The notes beneath the pieces were generated by a model. That model did no database searches. It had not been told where the DNA came from and worked only from the letters and a program-made list of their open reading frames with translations. A stretch of 64,000 nucleotides of DNA from positions 63,981,279 through 64,045,278 of the forward strand of contig CM042034.1 of the NCBI GenBank assembly GCA_023525975.1, in the 5' to 3' direction. Shown one piece after another: positions 10,561 to 22,057 of the stretch. This DNA is from Smallanthus sonchifolius (lineage: Eukaryota > Streptophyta > Magnoliopsida > Asterales > Asteraceae). The position numbers and the translations under genes were made by a program. Within the stretch, counting starts at the first letter, position 1. Each line of letters begins with the position of its first letter.

Positions 10561-11873
10561 CAGGCACTTCTGTTATGAAATACGCAATAACTTGACATTT
10601 AATCGCGGAACGAGGCTTGAAGGTTAGATTAAAGGCCCATCTCGTCAATCGGCCAGATAATTCAGGTCGGCACAATATTTGTTGTAGGGGAAAGTTCGTC
10701 AAGACATCTACGTCATGTCCTTGAAAATATCTGCGCAACTTCCTAGAGGCATGCACCAAAGCCAGTACCAACTTTTCTGTCATGGAATAGTTAATTTCAG
10801 AATTTGTCAGAAACCTGCTGATATAATAGATTGGTGTTTGTATGCTTGCACGCTCGACCATTAGGACCACGCTTACTTCCTAGTGAGACGCTGATAGGTA
10901 GACTTTTAACCTTTCCCACTTAGAGGGTACAGCCAGTGTGGGTAGAGTGGTTAAGTAGCTTTTTAGCTCTTGAAAGGCTTCTTCCGCCCGACTTGACCAT
11001 TTAAAATCAGATTTTGTTATACAATTCTTCAATGTGGCTATAAAAGGTAAAGACTTCTCCGCATGCTTAGATAGGAATCTGTTCATAGCTACCAAACGTC
11101 CATTTAGCGTATGGACCACCTTCAACAATCTTGGATATGTCATACATGTTATGGCATCCACCTTATCCGGGTTCACCTTTATACCGTCTTTCGTAACAAT
11201 TACCCCTAAGAATTTTCCTTCCTCCTTCCCGAAGGAGTACTTAACTAGGTTCAACTTAATACCTGACTTTTTTTAAGCACATGATGGTCTCTGATATGTC
11301 CGCGAGCATGACTTTCTCGCTCTTACTTTTTCTCACCATGTCATCTACGTACAGCTCCAAGTTTTTTCCAATTTGATCCTTGAATACCTTATCCATCAAA
11401 CACTGATAAGTATCCCCCGAGTTCTTTAGACCAAATGGCATCTTCGTGTAACAAAAGACGCCAATGTCAGTATGGAAAGTGGTCATGTCTTCGTCATCCG
11501 GGGCCATTTGCACTTGATGATATCCCTTATACGCGTCCAAGAAACATTTGTAGGGGAAGGATGCCAAAGAATCCACTTTTGATTCAATTTCAGGGAGCGG
11601 GTATGAATCCTTTGGGCATGCTTTATTCAAATCTTTGTAGTCTATGCACATTCTCCGTGACCCATCTGACTTTTTTACCATGATCGGGTTAGCGATCCAA
11701 GTCTGATATCGGACCTCCCTGAGGATCCCCGTCGCCACTAATTTATAGACTTCTACTACTGCTTTGCGCCTTTCAGGAGCCATACTCCTCCTTTTTTGCA
11801 CAATAGGCTCAACCGATCGATAAGTGCGCAAGGCATGTTCCGCCGTGTCGTGCGGGACCCCTGTCATGTCCAC
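10560..11873 (-). pseudogene. E1 reverse transcriptase and RNase H
   Basis: Reverse transcriptase blocks are in order: SDGSRRMCIDYKDLNKACPK, FLDAYKGYHQVQMAP, MPFGLKNSGDTYQ and LYVDDMVRKS, where the catalytic YVDD is intact (11256-11873). The thumb/connection part lies in 10880-11254 (GKFLGVIVTKDGI, NGRLVAMNRFLSK). RNase H is in 10560-10870 (PIYYISRFLT, YSMTEKLVLALVHASRKLR). A frameshift near 11255 separates the two reverse-transcriptase parts. The NKACPKDSYPLP signature is typical of the Tat/Athila branch. Length and order match a normal pol. Confidence 0.9.
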
Positions 11874-11989
11874 GGGTTGGAAAGAAAATACATAAAGGTT
11901 TGCCTATAGTAATTCCTTTAGGTGTTGTCTTATGCGTGTTGATATGGTGTGGCCAACGGTAATTGTCTGTTTCGGGAATGCTGGGTTGA

Positions 11990-12463
11990 TTATCCACTTT
12001 TCTGGCTCGGTAAGAGGAGTTGGTGGCACTGGCGCGGGCTCTGTGGTTGCACATTCCTCATCCGCCCAGACCTTCGCCACCCCTTAGGAGTGCGAAATAT
12101 GATTAAACCCAAGGATGTGGATACTGCTGCTGCTAGGATTCCCAAGTATGTTTTCCCTAGGATGACATTATGCCGAGAATGAGCTGGTACAACCAGGAAC
12201 TGGATTAGCACGGTGCCTACCCTATCCCTATCTCCTACAGTTACCGGGAAGGTAATCTGTCCGAGGGGCCTAATGGTTTCTCCCAAAAATCCCAAGATGG
12301 GCGCATGCACCACCTCCAACCTCTCTTGATCTTCCCTGTCCATTTGTCCGAAGCATTGCTCATATAAGATATTGGAGGAGCTCCCGGTATCAATGAAGAC
12401 TCGGGCATCTTGTAAGGACCTACCAGGGTTGTTATCGTTAAAGGCCCCACGTGATAATCTCAA
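11990..12463 (-). pseudogene. E1 aspartic protease
   Basis: The active-site block VFIDTGSSSNILYEQCF is intact. It is followed by LGFLGETIRPLGQITFPV and HNVILGKTYLGIL, the hydrophobic flap and C-terminal beta strands of retroelement pepsin-like proteases. It would process the Gag-Pol polyprotein. The part is open for 157 codons and then runs into a frameshift before the reverse transcriptase. Confidence 0.85.
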
Positions 12464-12528
12464 ATTTATGGAGGAAAGGTCAGCGGTGCCTCCATCCAGG
12501 CCTGTGATGGCCCCGTCATTCTTTTTTT

Positions 12529-14280
12529 CTAGCCATGAATGCCGCCCTTCCCCTTTATCATGTATACATCGTGAATTTTAGTGGTGGGTTCCTCTTCTTT
12601 TCCCCTTCGCTGCGACGAGCTTCCTTGTTTGCCTTCCTGTAATAAGTGTGTTAGCTTCCCTGCTTTGACTTGCATTTCTTTTTGCCTCTTCAAATGAAAG
12701 CATGTGTAGGTGTCGTGCCCCGCTGCCTTATGGTATGCACAATATGTCTTACAATCTCTTGATGGATTTTCCCAGATGGGACGCGATTCCTCCAATTTTA
12801 GGTTTTCAGTTGCTAAGATTGCACTAGGAGTCTTAGTCAGGGCTGGGAAGGGTGTAATTGGATACGGCTTGTGGGATATGCTAGAAGTTTCTTGCCTTAG
12901 CAGATATAATGCGCTCGACGCATATGAGTCTCGCGGCCTATCTGTTCTAGAATAGATACTGGGCGCTGAGAATCTTGAACCATACCCCGAATAGATCAGA
13001 CTTATCCATACTGGGATACGAGTCCTCTCCTCTTCTTACTTCTTTTGGCTTCTCCCATGCTCTATTCTGTGCTACAGACTTCTCGGCTTTGATGTACAAC
13101 TTGGCCACAGTCATTAATGATTCCATGGTTTGGGGAATCCCTTCCTGTCCGTGGAGACGACGTATTAGATGGTAATCATGCACCCCATTGACGAAACCTG
13201 CAACCTTTAAATCCTCTGTGGATCCTCCTATTTGTAGGCTTTCTAAGTTATACCTAACCAAGAACTGCTCCACCGTTTCCCCATCATGACATCTTATGTG
13301 GAGGATCTCCGTCTTGTCTTTTATGTGCCTCTTCTACTGACTGAATTGCTGCATGAAGCACTTGATTAACTCCTTAAAACTATCTATTTCCCCAGTAAGT
13401 AGGCTGTCGAACCATAGTCGAGCTGAACCGACAAAAGTTTGCACAAACATGTGGCACCACACCGGGACTCACCACTGCTCGACATCTCCTGCACTGACAA
13501 AGACATTGATGTGGTCGTCTGGATCTCCTGTTCCGTCATACTTACCGACCACTAATTGTATACGTAGTTTGGACGGGAACTCTGCTTGTGCGATCCGCGC
13601 CGTGAATTTGGACTGCGCTGCGGGGCGGTATGGTTTCGAGAAATCATCTGCAGCTGTTAGGATAGTATTCTCACATGGATGCTATCTCTCCGGCCTTCCG
13701 ATGGTGGCTTAGTTGGAGGTGCCCGGGGATGAGTTGTTGGGGTGGATTTGTGGGAGTGGGTAGGACGTGGGGTTACTTCTTCCTAGCATTCCTTCCCCAC
13801 CCTGAATAGGTGTGTTCGCACGCTTGCCACTTGAGACTCACGTATCCACTATTCGTATTGTTGCATTTATCTATATTTCTCCATCCACCATGCTTGGGTG
13901 GAAGCCATCACGGCGTTATCCATGTAGGGTGGTGGTGGCAGCGGGTGAGTCATGGTAACGGTCGATCTAGGTAAGCTGTTGTTAGCTGAGTGTTGCTGGT
14001 TAGGTGTAAAGGACATGTGTGCGCTATTTGGAGTGAATGGCGGAAAGGTTAACTGTGCTCGCGGGGTTGAGTGCTTTGATTGCGGTATCGTTGTTACTTT
14101 GGTGGTGGCCTGGCTAATAGGTCTTAATAACTCCTCTTCCTCCCTCGCGTCAAAGATGGGTGGTAAGTTATACGGTGTTGAAGATGGGAGTAGCACCGGG
14201 ACTGGCCTAGAGCCCCCCGGTGTGCTGACAGGAGTGGGTGGCGTGGCTTTCGTCGAAGTTGAAGAGGCCTTTGACTAGAC
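12529..14280 (-). pseudogene. E1 gag (capsid/nucleocapsid)
   Basis: The capsid core reads KYDGTGDPDDHINVF near 13500-13550, then EQFLVRYNLESLQIGG and AKLYIKAEKS (12947-13273), matching the retrotransposon gag family. A zinc-knuckle-like motif, YCAYHKAAGHDTYTC, is at about 12715-12755, in the CxxH...GHxxxxC form common in Tat gag. The N-terminal part (13867-14278) is Pro/Ser/Thr-rich. It begins within about 45 bases of the primer-binding site with no clear ATG. Several frame changes and stops break it. Confidence 0.8.
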
Positions 14281-14310
14281 AAAGGAGTGAAACAGGAGAT
14301 TGTAATGAAA

Positions 14311-14323
14311 CGGATGGCGCCAA
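14311..14323 (-). promoter_or_regulatory. E1 primer-binding site
   Basis: On the minus strand it reads TTGGCGCCATCCG directly after the 5' LTR. TGGCGCC is the tRNA 3'-end complement used by many Tat/Athila elements. The exact tRNA cannot be fixed from this alone. Confidence 0.7.
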
Positions 14324-14891
14324 TGTAAATCCACAACTTGATAGATCGTTCGCTTATCAAGCTCAAGGATTACACGTCCTCCAATGTATAGCCAGATGGG
14401 GATCTCTCCTTTGAAACTTCACAGATATCCTCCACAAGGTGACAACGCGTTAGGGCGTTACAGGGAGGGGATAATCCCTGTATCGGCCCTCTGAAGTGAG
14501 AGTATGTATTTTGGTTGAGAAAGAGAGGAGTAATAGTAGGTCATGATTGCATGTTCATACCTGAGATGCCCTCTCCTATTTATAGTGAGAGAAACGTACT
14601 ATGTTGTCCTTTTTACGTGGCTGACCTGGCGCGCGTATGATTGGTGGGAGGGTCGATATCGGGAATATCCTCTTTGTCTCCTAACTGTCAACCGCTAGTG
14701 GGATCTTTGTCTTATCTGCCGGGACCACTGACATACTTGGTGTGGTGATACTCTGTTCCCTCTGTATCAAACCCTTACATGCGCGCCAGTGTCCTTGTCT
14801 TTTAGTGAAATATTACCCTCTACATTCTTTTTGCTGATGGGCCTATTCGCACGTGAACCCTTGCTCTTCTGGGAGGGTCCTTACGTCTTCA
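14324..14891 (-). repeat. E1 5' LTR
   Basis: 568 bp, TGTAAATCC...ACGTCTTCA on the plus strand. It acts as promoter on the minus strand, with CTATAAATAG at about 14576-14585. It pairs with 3833-4399, differing by scattered substitutions and small indels. Confidence 0.9.
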
Positions 14892-15053
14892 GTAGGGGAA
14901 AAATTTAGAGTAGGGTTCCAAAGGAAATGTATTATCTTAAGAAATGTGTTTTTTTAATTAAAGATTCACTAATTATTTAAAGTTTCAACTTAATGTTTCA
15001 AATTAATTCAATTTATTAAAAGTTGTCAAAAGGATGACTTTTAAACTATATAC
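14892..15053. other. Flank between E1 and the MITE
   Basis: It begins GTAGG, the E1 target duplication. Joined to 3818-3832 it would continue the candidate RPA exon frame for about 20 codons, but I recognise no RPA motif there. The rest is AT-rich. Confidence 0.4.
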
Positions 15054-15662
15054 CAATGTTATTAAAACTGGACCGGACCGGCCGGTCGAACCGGGAACCG
15101 GAGCCACCGGCGGTCCGGTCACGCATGTATCATACATTTTCCCTAAAACGACCGGTTCTTCCAGTTGGACGGTTGGATCGTGAATCGTCGGCCAACGGTT
15201 GGATCGGTTTGCATAAGAAAAACGTCTAAAAAGGAGAATCTGATGTGGTTGGATTTGTTGCTTGACTGTTGCCTTGAAAGCTTGCCGGCCATAGTGTACG
15301 CACCTTGAAAGCTTGCCGGCTGGAGTGTTGTTTGACTATGCCTTGAACGGATTTTAACAAGAAAAATGAGTATAGAGATATATTAGTAGAGAGAGTAGAG
15401 TTAGAAGAAGATGACGAAAAGAAGATGAAGCACTGGCTTGGTTCTTTTAAAAAGTTGAAATAGGGTTTAAAAATGTTTCATAAAGGACCCTAATGTTCAT
15501 TCAATATTACATTATGAACCAAAAATAAAAGAAAATACAAATTAATAATGTAAATTAATATCAAGACATAATATTTTCATATTTTATTTTAAACTATATA
15601 TATTTAATTTTTATATTATTTATTACGTCATCCGGTTTTTAAAACCGGTTCTGAAAACATTG
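15054..15662. mobile_element. hAT-like MITE
   Basis: 609 bp with imperfect terminal inverted repeats: CAATGTTATTAAAACTGG at the left, and CAATGTTTTCAGAACCGG on the other strand at the right. It is flanked by CTATATAC (15046-15053) and TTATATAC (15663-15670), an 8-bp duplication with one mismatch. The left end is followed by a GGACCGG/CCGGTCGAACC-rich stretch. No transposase is encoded. Terminal sequence and 8-bp duplication fit the non-autonomous hAT class. Confidence 0.75.
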
Positions 15663-16097
15663 TTATATACGCATATATGTAATGTTACAGAAGATGGCTT
15701 CTATTTTTAAATAATTGAAATTTTCACAAAACAATCTTAAATTGATGATTTTTAAATTAAATTTAATATTTAGTATAGTAATCAAAAAAATAAAATAAAA
15801 CATTTTAATATAACTCCATTCATTATTATTATAACAAACAACTTAAACATTCACGGGGTTAACAGATGAGGTTATATCATTTCATTTATTGTTGCAAGTT
15901 ATGACTCCATTTCTTTTATTGGAGTTTTCTTCCTCAAAAACATAAAATCTGCCGGTTATGTGTTACCTGTTTCCTTCCCAGGGCATTCTGGTCGTCACGC
16001 TTTTAATGCACCCGATGACTTGCCAAAAACCGTTGCACGAACCTTAAACTAGGCTCTCCTAAGAGCATGCAATCTGGTGAATCACAAAGAGCTTGAA
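15663..16097. other. Unassigned AT-rich sequence
   Basis: No coding region or repeat recognised. It lies between the MITE and the probable left end of the Copia A element. Confidence 0.5.
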
Positions 16098-16618
16098 TGT
16101 TGGTAATCATAATAATTATCAATATGGATTATGTAATATTGGACTAACTTTGTTTGAGTAAACCTTATTGGTTGCTAATGAGTTTGGGGATGGAGAAAGA
16201 CTCGCTTAAACTAATAATCATAATATAATTATGTATTTATGAATTATGATTATAGTGGGTATAAAACATGGATCTGGGCCTGGGCTAGTGTTTGTATTCA
16301 TTTGACTTGAGCCCACCATGTACTCAGGCCCACACACAAGAATCGATTAGAAGTTTCCATGCGGTTATTCTTTCTATTTGGGGATTAAATGCATCTCTCG
16401 AATAGATGGCTATGACATGCACAAAACTATCTTCCAAAAATCAAAATTTGTTCTTGATCTTCTTAGTTTTATCCGATAAAATGATTTGGGTGCCTCAAAT
16501 TGAGATTATCTGAGAGTGATTCCATCACGACTCTAAGATATCCAAGTATCATTCACCGATTTCTGATCTCAGAAGCATGCATATTCTACAAAGATAAACT
16601 CAATATGTTCTTAAATCA
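16098..16618 (+). repeat. Copia A probable 5' LTR and leader (boundaries unresolved)
   Basis: It begins TGTTGGTAATCATAAT and contains a TATA-like GGGTATAAAACATG at about 16257. The gag ATG follows at 16619. I could not find a clear tRNA-Met primer-binding site, so the LTR end is not fixed. Confidence 0.4.
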
Positions 16619-17460
16619 ATGGCGACCGAAGAATCAGTGAAAGAAATGTCTAGTAAACTCGCTAAACTAGACAAATTTGAGGGCCAAGATTTCCCATATG
16701 GATGAAAAAATGCATTTTCTTCTCACAACTTTGAAAGTGGTATATGTTTTGTCGACCCCGGTGCAAGAAGAAGTGGAGAACGAGACACTGGATCAACAAC
16801 GTCACCGCCTGAAGTGGGAAAACGACGATTATATATGTCATGGGCATATTCTCAACTGGATGTCCGACGCCCTGTTCGATGTGTACCAGAACATGGAATC
16901 GGCCAGGGAATTGTGGGATGCGTTGGAGGCGAAGTATATGGCAGAGGACTCCTCAAGCAAAAAGTTCCTGGTAACAAATTTCAATTCATACAAAGTGATA
17001 GATAATCGACCGATAATGGAACAATTCAATGAATTGCTTCATATTCTCGGTCAATTCACCCAGCACGAGATGAATATGGATGAATCAATTTCGGTGTCGA
17101 GTATAATCGACAAACTTCCACCACAGTGGAAAGATTTTAAACATTCACTCAAACACCGAAAAGATGATTTAAGCCTAGTTCAATTGGGTAGTCATTTGAG
17201 AATTGAGGAATCACTACGTTCACAAGAAACCGAAAAAGGGAAAGGTAAACTTGAAAATGTTCAATCAAAAGTGAACATGGTTGAAGATAATAATAAGCCA
17301 AAAGGGTTTGAAAAAAAACCAAAAGGGAAAAAGAAAATTTAAAGGAAACCACCAAGGTTCATTCAAAATGCCAAAGATGACTTGTTGGAATTGCGGGAAA
17401 CCGGGGCATCTCAAACGAGATTGCCGAGTCAAGACTGTTGTTGGGAAGAAGGCTGTTGAT
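16619..17460 (+). pseudogene. Copia A gag
   Basis: Starts MATEESVKEMSSKLAKLDKF at 16619 and hits a frameshift and stop near 16700. It then continues in another frame with KMHFLLTTLKVVYVLSTP, ARELWDALEAKYMAEDSSS and PPQWKDFKHSLKHRKDD, the UBN2 capsid family of Copia elements. The zinc knuckle CWNCGKPGHLKRDC is at about 17383-17425, in a third frame. It would form the virus-like particle. At least two frameshifts, near 16695 and 17300, break it. Confidence 0.85.
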
Positions 17461-17589
17461 GTAGTAAGTACAAGTGGATCCAAGGACCCATCGACTTCTG
17501 CAGGTAATTGTTCAACCTTTAAGTTGGGTTTATTACCAAATAAAGTCTCAAATGATAATTCCACAATTTATTATGTCACTTATGTGGGT

Positions 17590-17892
17590 GAATATCTATA
17601 TGTGCAGGATGAATATGTGGCTTGGTGGGTGGATTTAGGAACCACTATTCACGGTTGCAAAGATCTAAGATGGTTCAAGGATCTTAGGCAAATTGAAGAT
17701 GGACGTATATTGCGAACGGGGAACATGGCTACCGAACCCATCAAAGGGATTGGAATTGTTAATCTTATGTTTACTTCTGGAAATAAACTTGTGTTAGATA
17801 ATGTATTGTACGTACCGGGAATTCGAAAGAATTTACTATCCGGAATTGTATTAAATAATTACGGGTTTAAACAAGTTTTAGAATCCGATTAG
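17590..17892 (+). pseudogene. Copia A protease
   Basis: The active-site block reads WWVDLGTTIHGCKDLRWF, where Copia proteases have VDSGAT; the Ser and Ala have changed to Leu and Thr, so it is probably inactive. It is followed by LVLDNVLYVPGIRKNLLSG, the conserved Copia protease C-terminal block. It ends at a stop (17890-17892). Confidence 0.8.
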
Positions 17893-17946
17893 TATGTATT
17901 ATCTAAACATGGTACCTTTATTGGATTTGGCTATTTATGTAATGGA

Positions 17947-19108
17947 ATGTTTGAATTAAATATCCATGTCCCTTTTATGAATGAATCAGTTCGCATGACT
18001 TCCTCATCTCGTAATCCAATTGACAATGTTTCTAAATTATGGCATGCTCGTTTAGGCCATGTTAATTATTTTAGGATGGTAGAAATGTCTAAGATGAGTT
18101 TAATACCGGCTTTCAGTGTACTCAACAATAAATATCACACTTGTAACTTAACAAAGATTACTAGAAAACCTTTTAAAGATGTTAAAAGGATATCTAATAC
18201 ATTAGATCTTATTCACTCAGATTTATGTGATTTTAATAGTACTCCATCTTTAGGTAACAAAAAATATGTTGTGACATTTATTGATGATACCTCTAGATAT
18301 TGTTATATATATATGGTTCATACTAAGAATGAAGCATTAGAAAATTTTAAAATACTTAAACAAGAAGTTGAGCTATTACATGGTATTCTAATCAAAACAT
18401 TTAGAACCGACCATGGAGGTGAATATCATGATCCAATGTTCTTTCAATCCACTGGTATAATTCACCAGATCACAGCTCCTTATACACCACAACCGAATGG
18501 TGTTGTCGAAAGGAAAAATAGTACATTAAAAGAAATGGTCAATTCTTTATTATCATACTCGGGATTGAGTGAGGGATTTTGGGGGAAGCATTGCTAACAG
18601 CTTGCTATATATTAAATAGAACTCCCAACAAAGAAATAAAGTGACCCCTTATGAGCTGTGGCAGGGAAAACCCCCTAACTTGTATTATCTGAAAGTTTCG
18701 GGTTGTAAGGCTGTGGTACGTCTTACATAACCTAAGAGAATGAACTTTGGTGATAGGGGAATTGATTGCATATTCATCGAATATGCTGAAAATTCAAAGG
18801 TATATAGATTCTATGTGCCGGAACCAAATGACTCAGTATCTATAAATACTGTAATAGACTCTAGAGATGCAATTTTTTATGAAGAAAGATTCACATCAAT
18901 GCCTAGACCAAGGGATATCAATCAAAGTCAAAATTCTTGCAGTAGAATTGTTAACTCTAATCCTATTGGTCTAGAAGAAACTTCAGTCGGCACGAATAAC
19001 ACAATTGGTTCATTAGAACCAAGGAAAAGTGCTAGAGCTAGAAAGGCAAAGTCTTTTAGTTCTGATTTTCATCTTTATCTGGTCGAGGGATCAAGAAATG
19101 ACATTGAG
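17947..19108 (+). pseudogene. Copia A integrase
   Basis: The GAG-pre-integrase block KLWHARLGHVNYFRM is followed by the integrase core with LDLIHSDLCDF, FRTDHGGEYHD and PNGVVERKN, so the D, D and E residues are all present in 17947-18597. A frameshift near 18595 separates this from the C-terminal part, with a distant GKNP/LKVSGCKA-like stretch at about 18670-18710 and 18740-19108. The frame is cut by the E2 insertion after ...GSRNDIE. Confidence 0.85.
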
Positions 19109-19796
19109 TGTCACACCCCCCCAAATTCCACTAACGGAGTTTTACCGCTTGGTGCATGACAAACCAGGATCTCAGTCATTAGTTATATAAAACGACACTA
19201 TATGGGATATAAATGAAATATCATAAAGTTCAGAGTTAATGCGGAATTGTTTAAATAAGAAAATAAATGCCAAAACAAGCGCGCCCAAGTTTAGTTTAAT
19301 AAAACAAGTAAATTGTTTTGGATGTTTACATGAGGACGAAATGATAGTAGGACTCCATGCATGTCCTAAGTGTGCAACCTGTGCCTTAGCAACCTGAGAA
19401 CCATGTAAGAAAAAGTGTCAACACAAGGTTGGTGAGTTCACAGGTTTACAAGTAAATAAACTGTTTGATTGTTGCTGGATCCACATATGTAAGTCACACC
19501 TATTGCTAGACAATGTACAAATTACTCTAAGCGTTCGCAACCGAAGCTGATTGTTTATGTTTGAGATGCCTTCCGCCATTGCTAACATCAACAATGGCAA
19601 ATGTTTAGGACATTTTACACCCGTTAGACCTCCAATCAAGTTAGCGCGATTAACCCGGGTGGGGTTTGTCAAACCCAGTAGTACTACTCAAATTTCCTCG
19701 CTATACTCCATATATTAACGGTCCGAGTGTGTAAGGACTTTGCATGTTATTTGCACTTAGGTACACAAGTGGTAATGAAATACTATCTGATCCATG

Positions 19797-20036
19797 TCCG
19801 TGTGTATGTCTCTCCCTTGCTGGGAGACAAGTAACGAATGTCTGTTCGTATGCATGTTTCTCCCCAACGGGAAAACAAGTAAGATGATGTTTGTTTGTGC
19901 CTATGTTTCTCCCCAACGGGAAAAAAAGTAAAATTATATTCGTTTGTATGCATGTTCCTCCCCAACGGGAAAACAAGTAAAATACTGTTTGTGTGTATAC
20001 ATGTTTCTCCCCAATAGGAAAACAAGTAAAAAATGG
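19797..20036. repeat. Tandem units of about 57 bp in E2 3' LTR
   Basis: The phrase TTTCTCCCCAACGGGAAAACAAGTAA recurs four to five times (first half quoted only as a landmark: CTCCCCAACGGGAAAA), separated by GT-rich spacers. The same array is in the partner LTR at about 41168-41404. Confidence 0.85.
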
Positions 20037-20807
20037 CCGTGAAACTCACCTGAGTTGCGTAGGTAGATTCACACAAGAATAAGATTGAAACCACAAGTGT
20101 TAGCCTGCAACGGCTTACGTGTGCCCTAGAATTATACACATAACAATTAGGGATACAATGGGATTTGTGACGACGACATGGAAGATTGAACGTCCTAAAA
20201 AAACGCTTTAATGATCAAGGAGTAGACGAACGTGTCCACGGGAATAAAGGTTCCTTAATATACTTATTAAGAAAAACACGTTTCGTATAGAATGATTCTA
20301 ATTACAATAATAATATGTAATAAATATATATTCGTGCGTTTGCACCATTAAACTAATGGTTAGGAAAATAATATAACTAATATATTATTTTTAGAGAAAT
20401 AACATGATTATTTAAAATGTGTGACACAATTAATAAAACTATCATTTTTATCCGGATCATAATCACGTGAATAATAATATAAATACATATATTATTTTTA
20501 GTTTGAAACGTTACATGAAGTTTATAAACGAGGTGAACATAATAAATAAGATATTATTTTTAATGGAAGTAATAGGGACGAAAATAATATAAATATTATT
20601 TTATCCGAAGTCGCGGTTCAAAAATAATATTGATATATTATTTTAAAAGTATGAAATAATATTAAAAATGAGTTATAAAACCAAACCCGAGCCTACGGGT
20701 TGCTTCCGGTTTCAAAACTTGTTAATATACTAATATAATAATATAGGGAGTGATTTTATAATTTAAAATAACAATAACAAAGTGCTCAGAAAAACAAATG
20801 GGGGGTA

Positions 20808-20874
20808 GTGGGACTCGAACCCAGGTCTCCTCCCCAACAACCCCAAGACTTAACCAACCCGCCTGCTAGGGCAA
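20808..20874 (-). other. tRNA-like module (box A and box B) in E2 LTR
   Basis: On the minus strand there is TGGTTAAGTCT (10 of 11 to the Pol III box A consensus) and, about 30 bases on, GGTTCGAGTCC, a perfect box B. The spacing suits a tRNA-derived sequence. A full cloverleaf is not evident, so I do not call it a tRNA gene. The partner LTR has the same module at about 42620-42683, with box B changed by one base. Confidence 0.5.
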
Positions 20875-21940
20875 TCGCAACAAAGCTCCGATCGAATTGG
20901 TTTTAACATTCAAACACAACGTTCTCCCCCCCCCCCCTAATAGCGATTCCGGTCGAACTCCCCTCCAATTCCCTCTGATTTTGACCAAGATTGATTATAA
21001 AAGTATAGGGGTTTTGATAACTGGTGTATTGCGAGTCTAAGCATGAGTTTAATTGCAAAATCATCAAGTCTAGGATTGTTTACTTACTGGTTTAAGAACC
21101 GAAACCCTAATTTAAGAACACGAATTCAAATTGATTAAATCTTATGAAATTAACTTTTGAAATGACAGGGCTTTTGATGAGTGATGGGTTGTGAATCTAA
21201 CCCTGTGGTTTGATTTGATTGAGATCGAGTCGAAGGTAGGGTTCAATTAAACCGAAATCGTATGAACCCTAGGTTTTGGTTCATGACAAATTCAGTAATG
21301 TAATCCTTAATTGAGTTAGGGCTTTCTTTCTAGACACAAAAGCGATGCTATATGAATGTTCGGGTACCCGGATTGATGTTGAATTGATGGAGATCGACTA
21401 AAAGGGATCCCGACTTTGACGAGTTTGGTCTCCGACGACTACGGCTCCTTCTTCGGCCGAATTGCATTGTGCCAAAGCTTCTGATTGATGCGATTAAGGT
21501 GTTTGGAGATTTTTATTTCGAGAATAACACACCACATGGTCGAATTCTATGAACTAAGATGTAAGGGTCGACGGTTATGGTATAATTACCCATAATTGTG
21601 TTTAATTCGATGTAATAACGAGGTTTAAAGTCTTTTAATGATTATTGTTAATGGTAGTAACGTGCAAAACGGTTACGAGTTGTAAAGAATTTCAAGTGTA
21701 GAATCGAATTTTGTTTAAGAATTCGTTGTTTGACTTTTGAAAGTCAACAAAAACACAATTATTCAATTTTGACTTTCAAAGTCAATCAGAATGGAGTTTT
21801 GCCTATTTACACAATTAGTCCTTGTAGTTTGAGTTGGAATAGTGACATGATTAGCCCCTAAGGTTTAAGATTTGAGTTACTAGGTTAGGAATTTAACGAG
21901 ATTTGCTAACAGAGTTAGCCTAAAAAGTCCGGATATCACA

Positions 21941-22048
21941 TCATCCCCTAGTTGAAAGAATTTTAGTCCCGAAAAATAAAATAAATAAATAAAAATTCTG
22001 GATGTCACATCATCCCCTAGTTGAAATGATTTACGTCCCGAAAATTAT
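21941..22048 (-). promoter_or_regulatory. E2 polypurine tract, in a 69-bp duplication
   Basis: Next to the LTR the minus strand reads CAACTAGGGGATGA. The LTR edge plus this tract is repeated 69 bases further in (GGATGTCACATCATCCCC at about 22000). The TCCCGAAA block beside it is shared with E3 and E4. Confidence 0.65.
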
Positions 22049-22057
22049 AATAGTATC

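Larger units (their letters stand above)
3833..14891 (-). mobile_element. E1: full-length Ty3/Gypsy Tat-lineage LTR retrotransposon
   Basis: Two LTRs (3833-4399 and 14324-14891) are flanked by ATAGG (3828-3832) and GTAGG (14892-14896), a 5-bp target duplication with one mismatch. The transcribed strand is minus: the primer-binding site lies beside the right LTR and the polypurine tract beside the left one. The order on the minus strand is gag, protease, reverse transcriptase, RNase H, archaeal-type RNase H, integrase, a 70-bp tandem array, then an ORF in the opposite orientation. This order is characteristic of Tat elements (Grande and Retand types). All coding parts carry stops or frameshifts. 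The LTRs differ at roughly 5% of positions by eye. Confidence 0.9.
16098..19108 (+). mobile_element. Copia A, left part (Ty1/Copia element split by E2)
   Basis: Gag, protease and integrase are read in order on the plus strand, up to TTGAG at 19104-19108, where E2 begins. The remaining start of reverse transcriptase is found at 43757-44156 after E2. The element therefore predates E2. Coding parts are badly decayed. The left boundary is estimated from TGTTGG at 16098. The 3' LTR is not present in the window. Confidence 0.8.
19109..21940 (-). repeat. E2 3' LTR
   Basis: 2832 bp, TGTCACACCCCCC...GGATATCACA on the plus strand, uninterrupted. It carries a tandem array (about 19797-20036), a tRNA-like module (about 20808-20874) and a C-run at about 20926-20938. 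It serves as the empty-site reference for the SIRE1 and Helitron insertions in the partner LTR. Confidence 0.9.

Noticed and set aside
19701..20139. Minus-strand open frames with repeated CFPVGEK/LFSRWGE phrases
   Set aside because: They translate the roughly 57-bp tandem repeat in the E2 LTR; the same appears at 41084-41386 in the partner LTR.
20808..20874. Functional tRNA gene
   Set aside because: Box A and B are present but I could not form acceptor and anticodon stems, and it sits in both LTRs of a retroelement. Kept only as a tRNA-like module.
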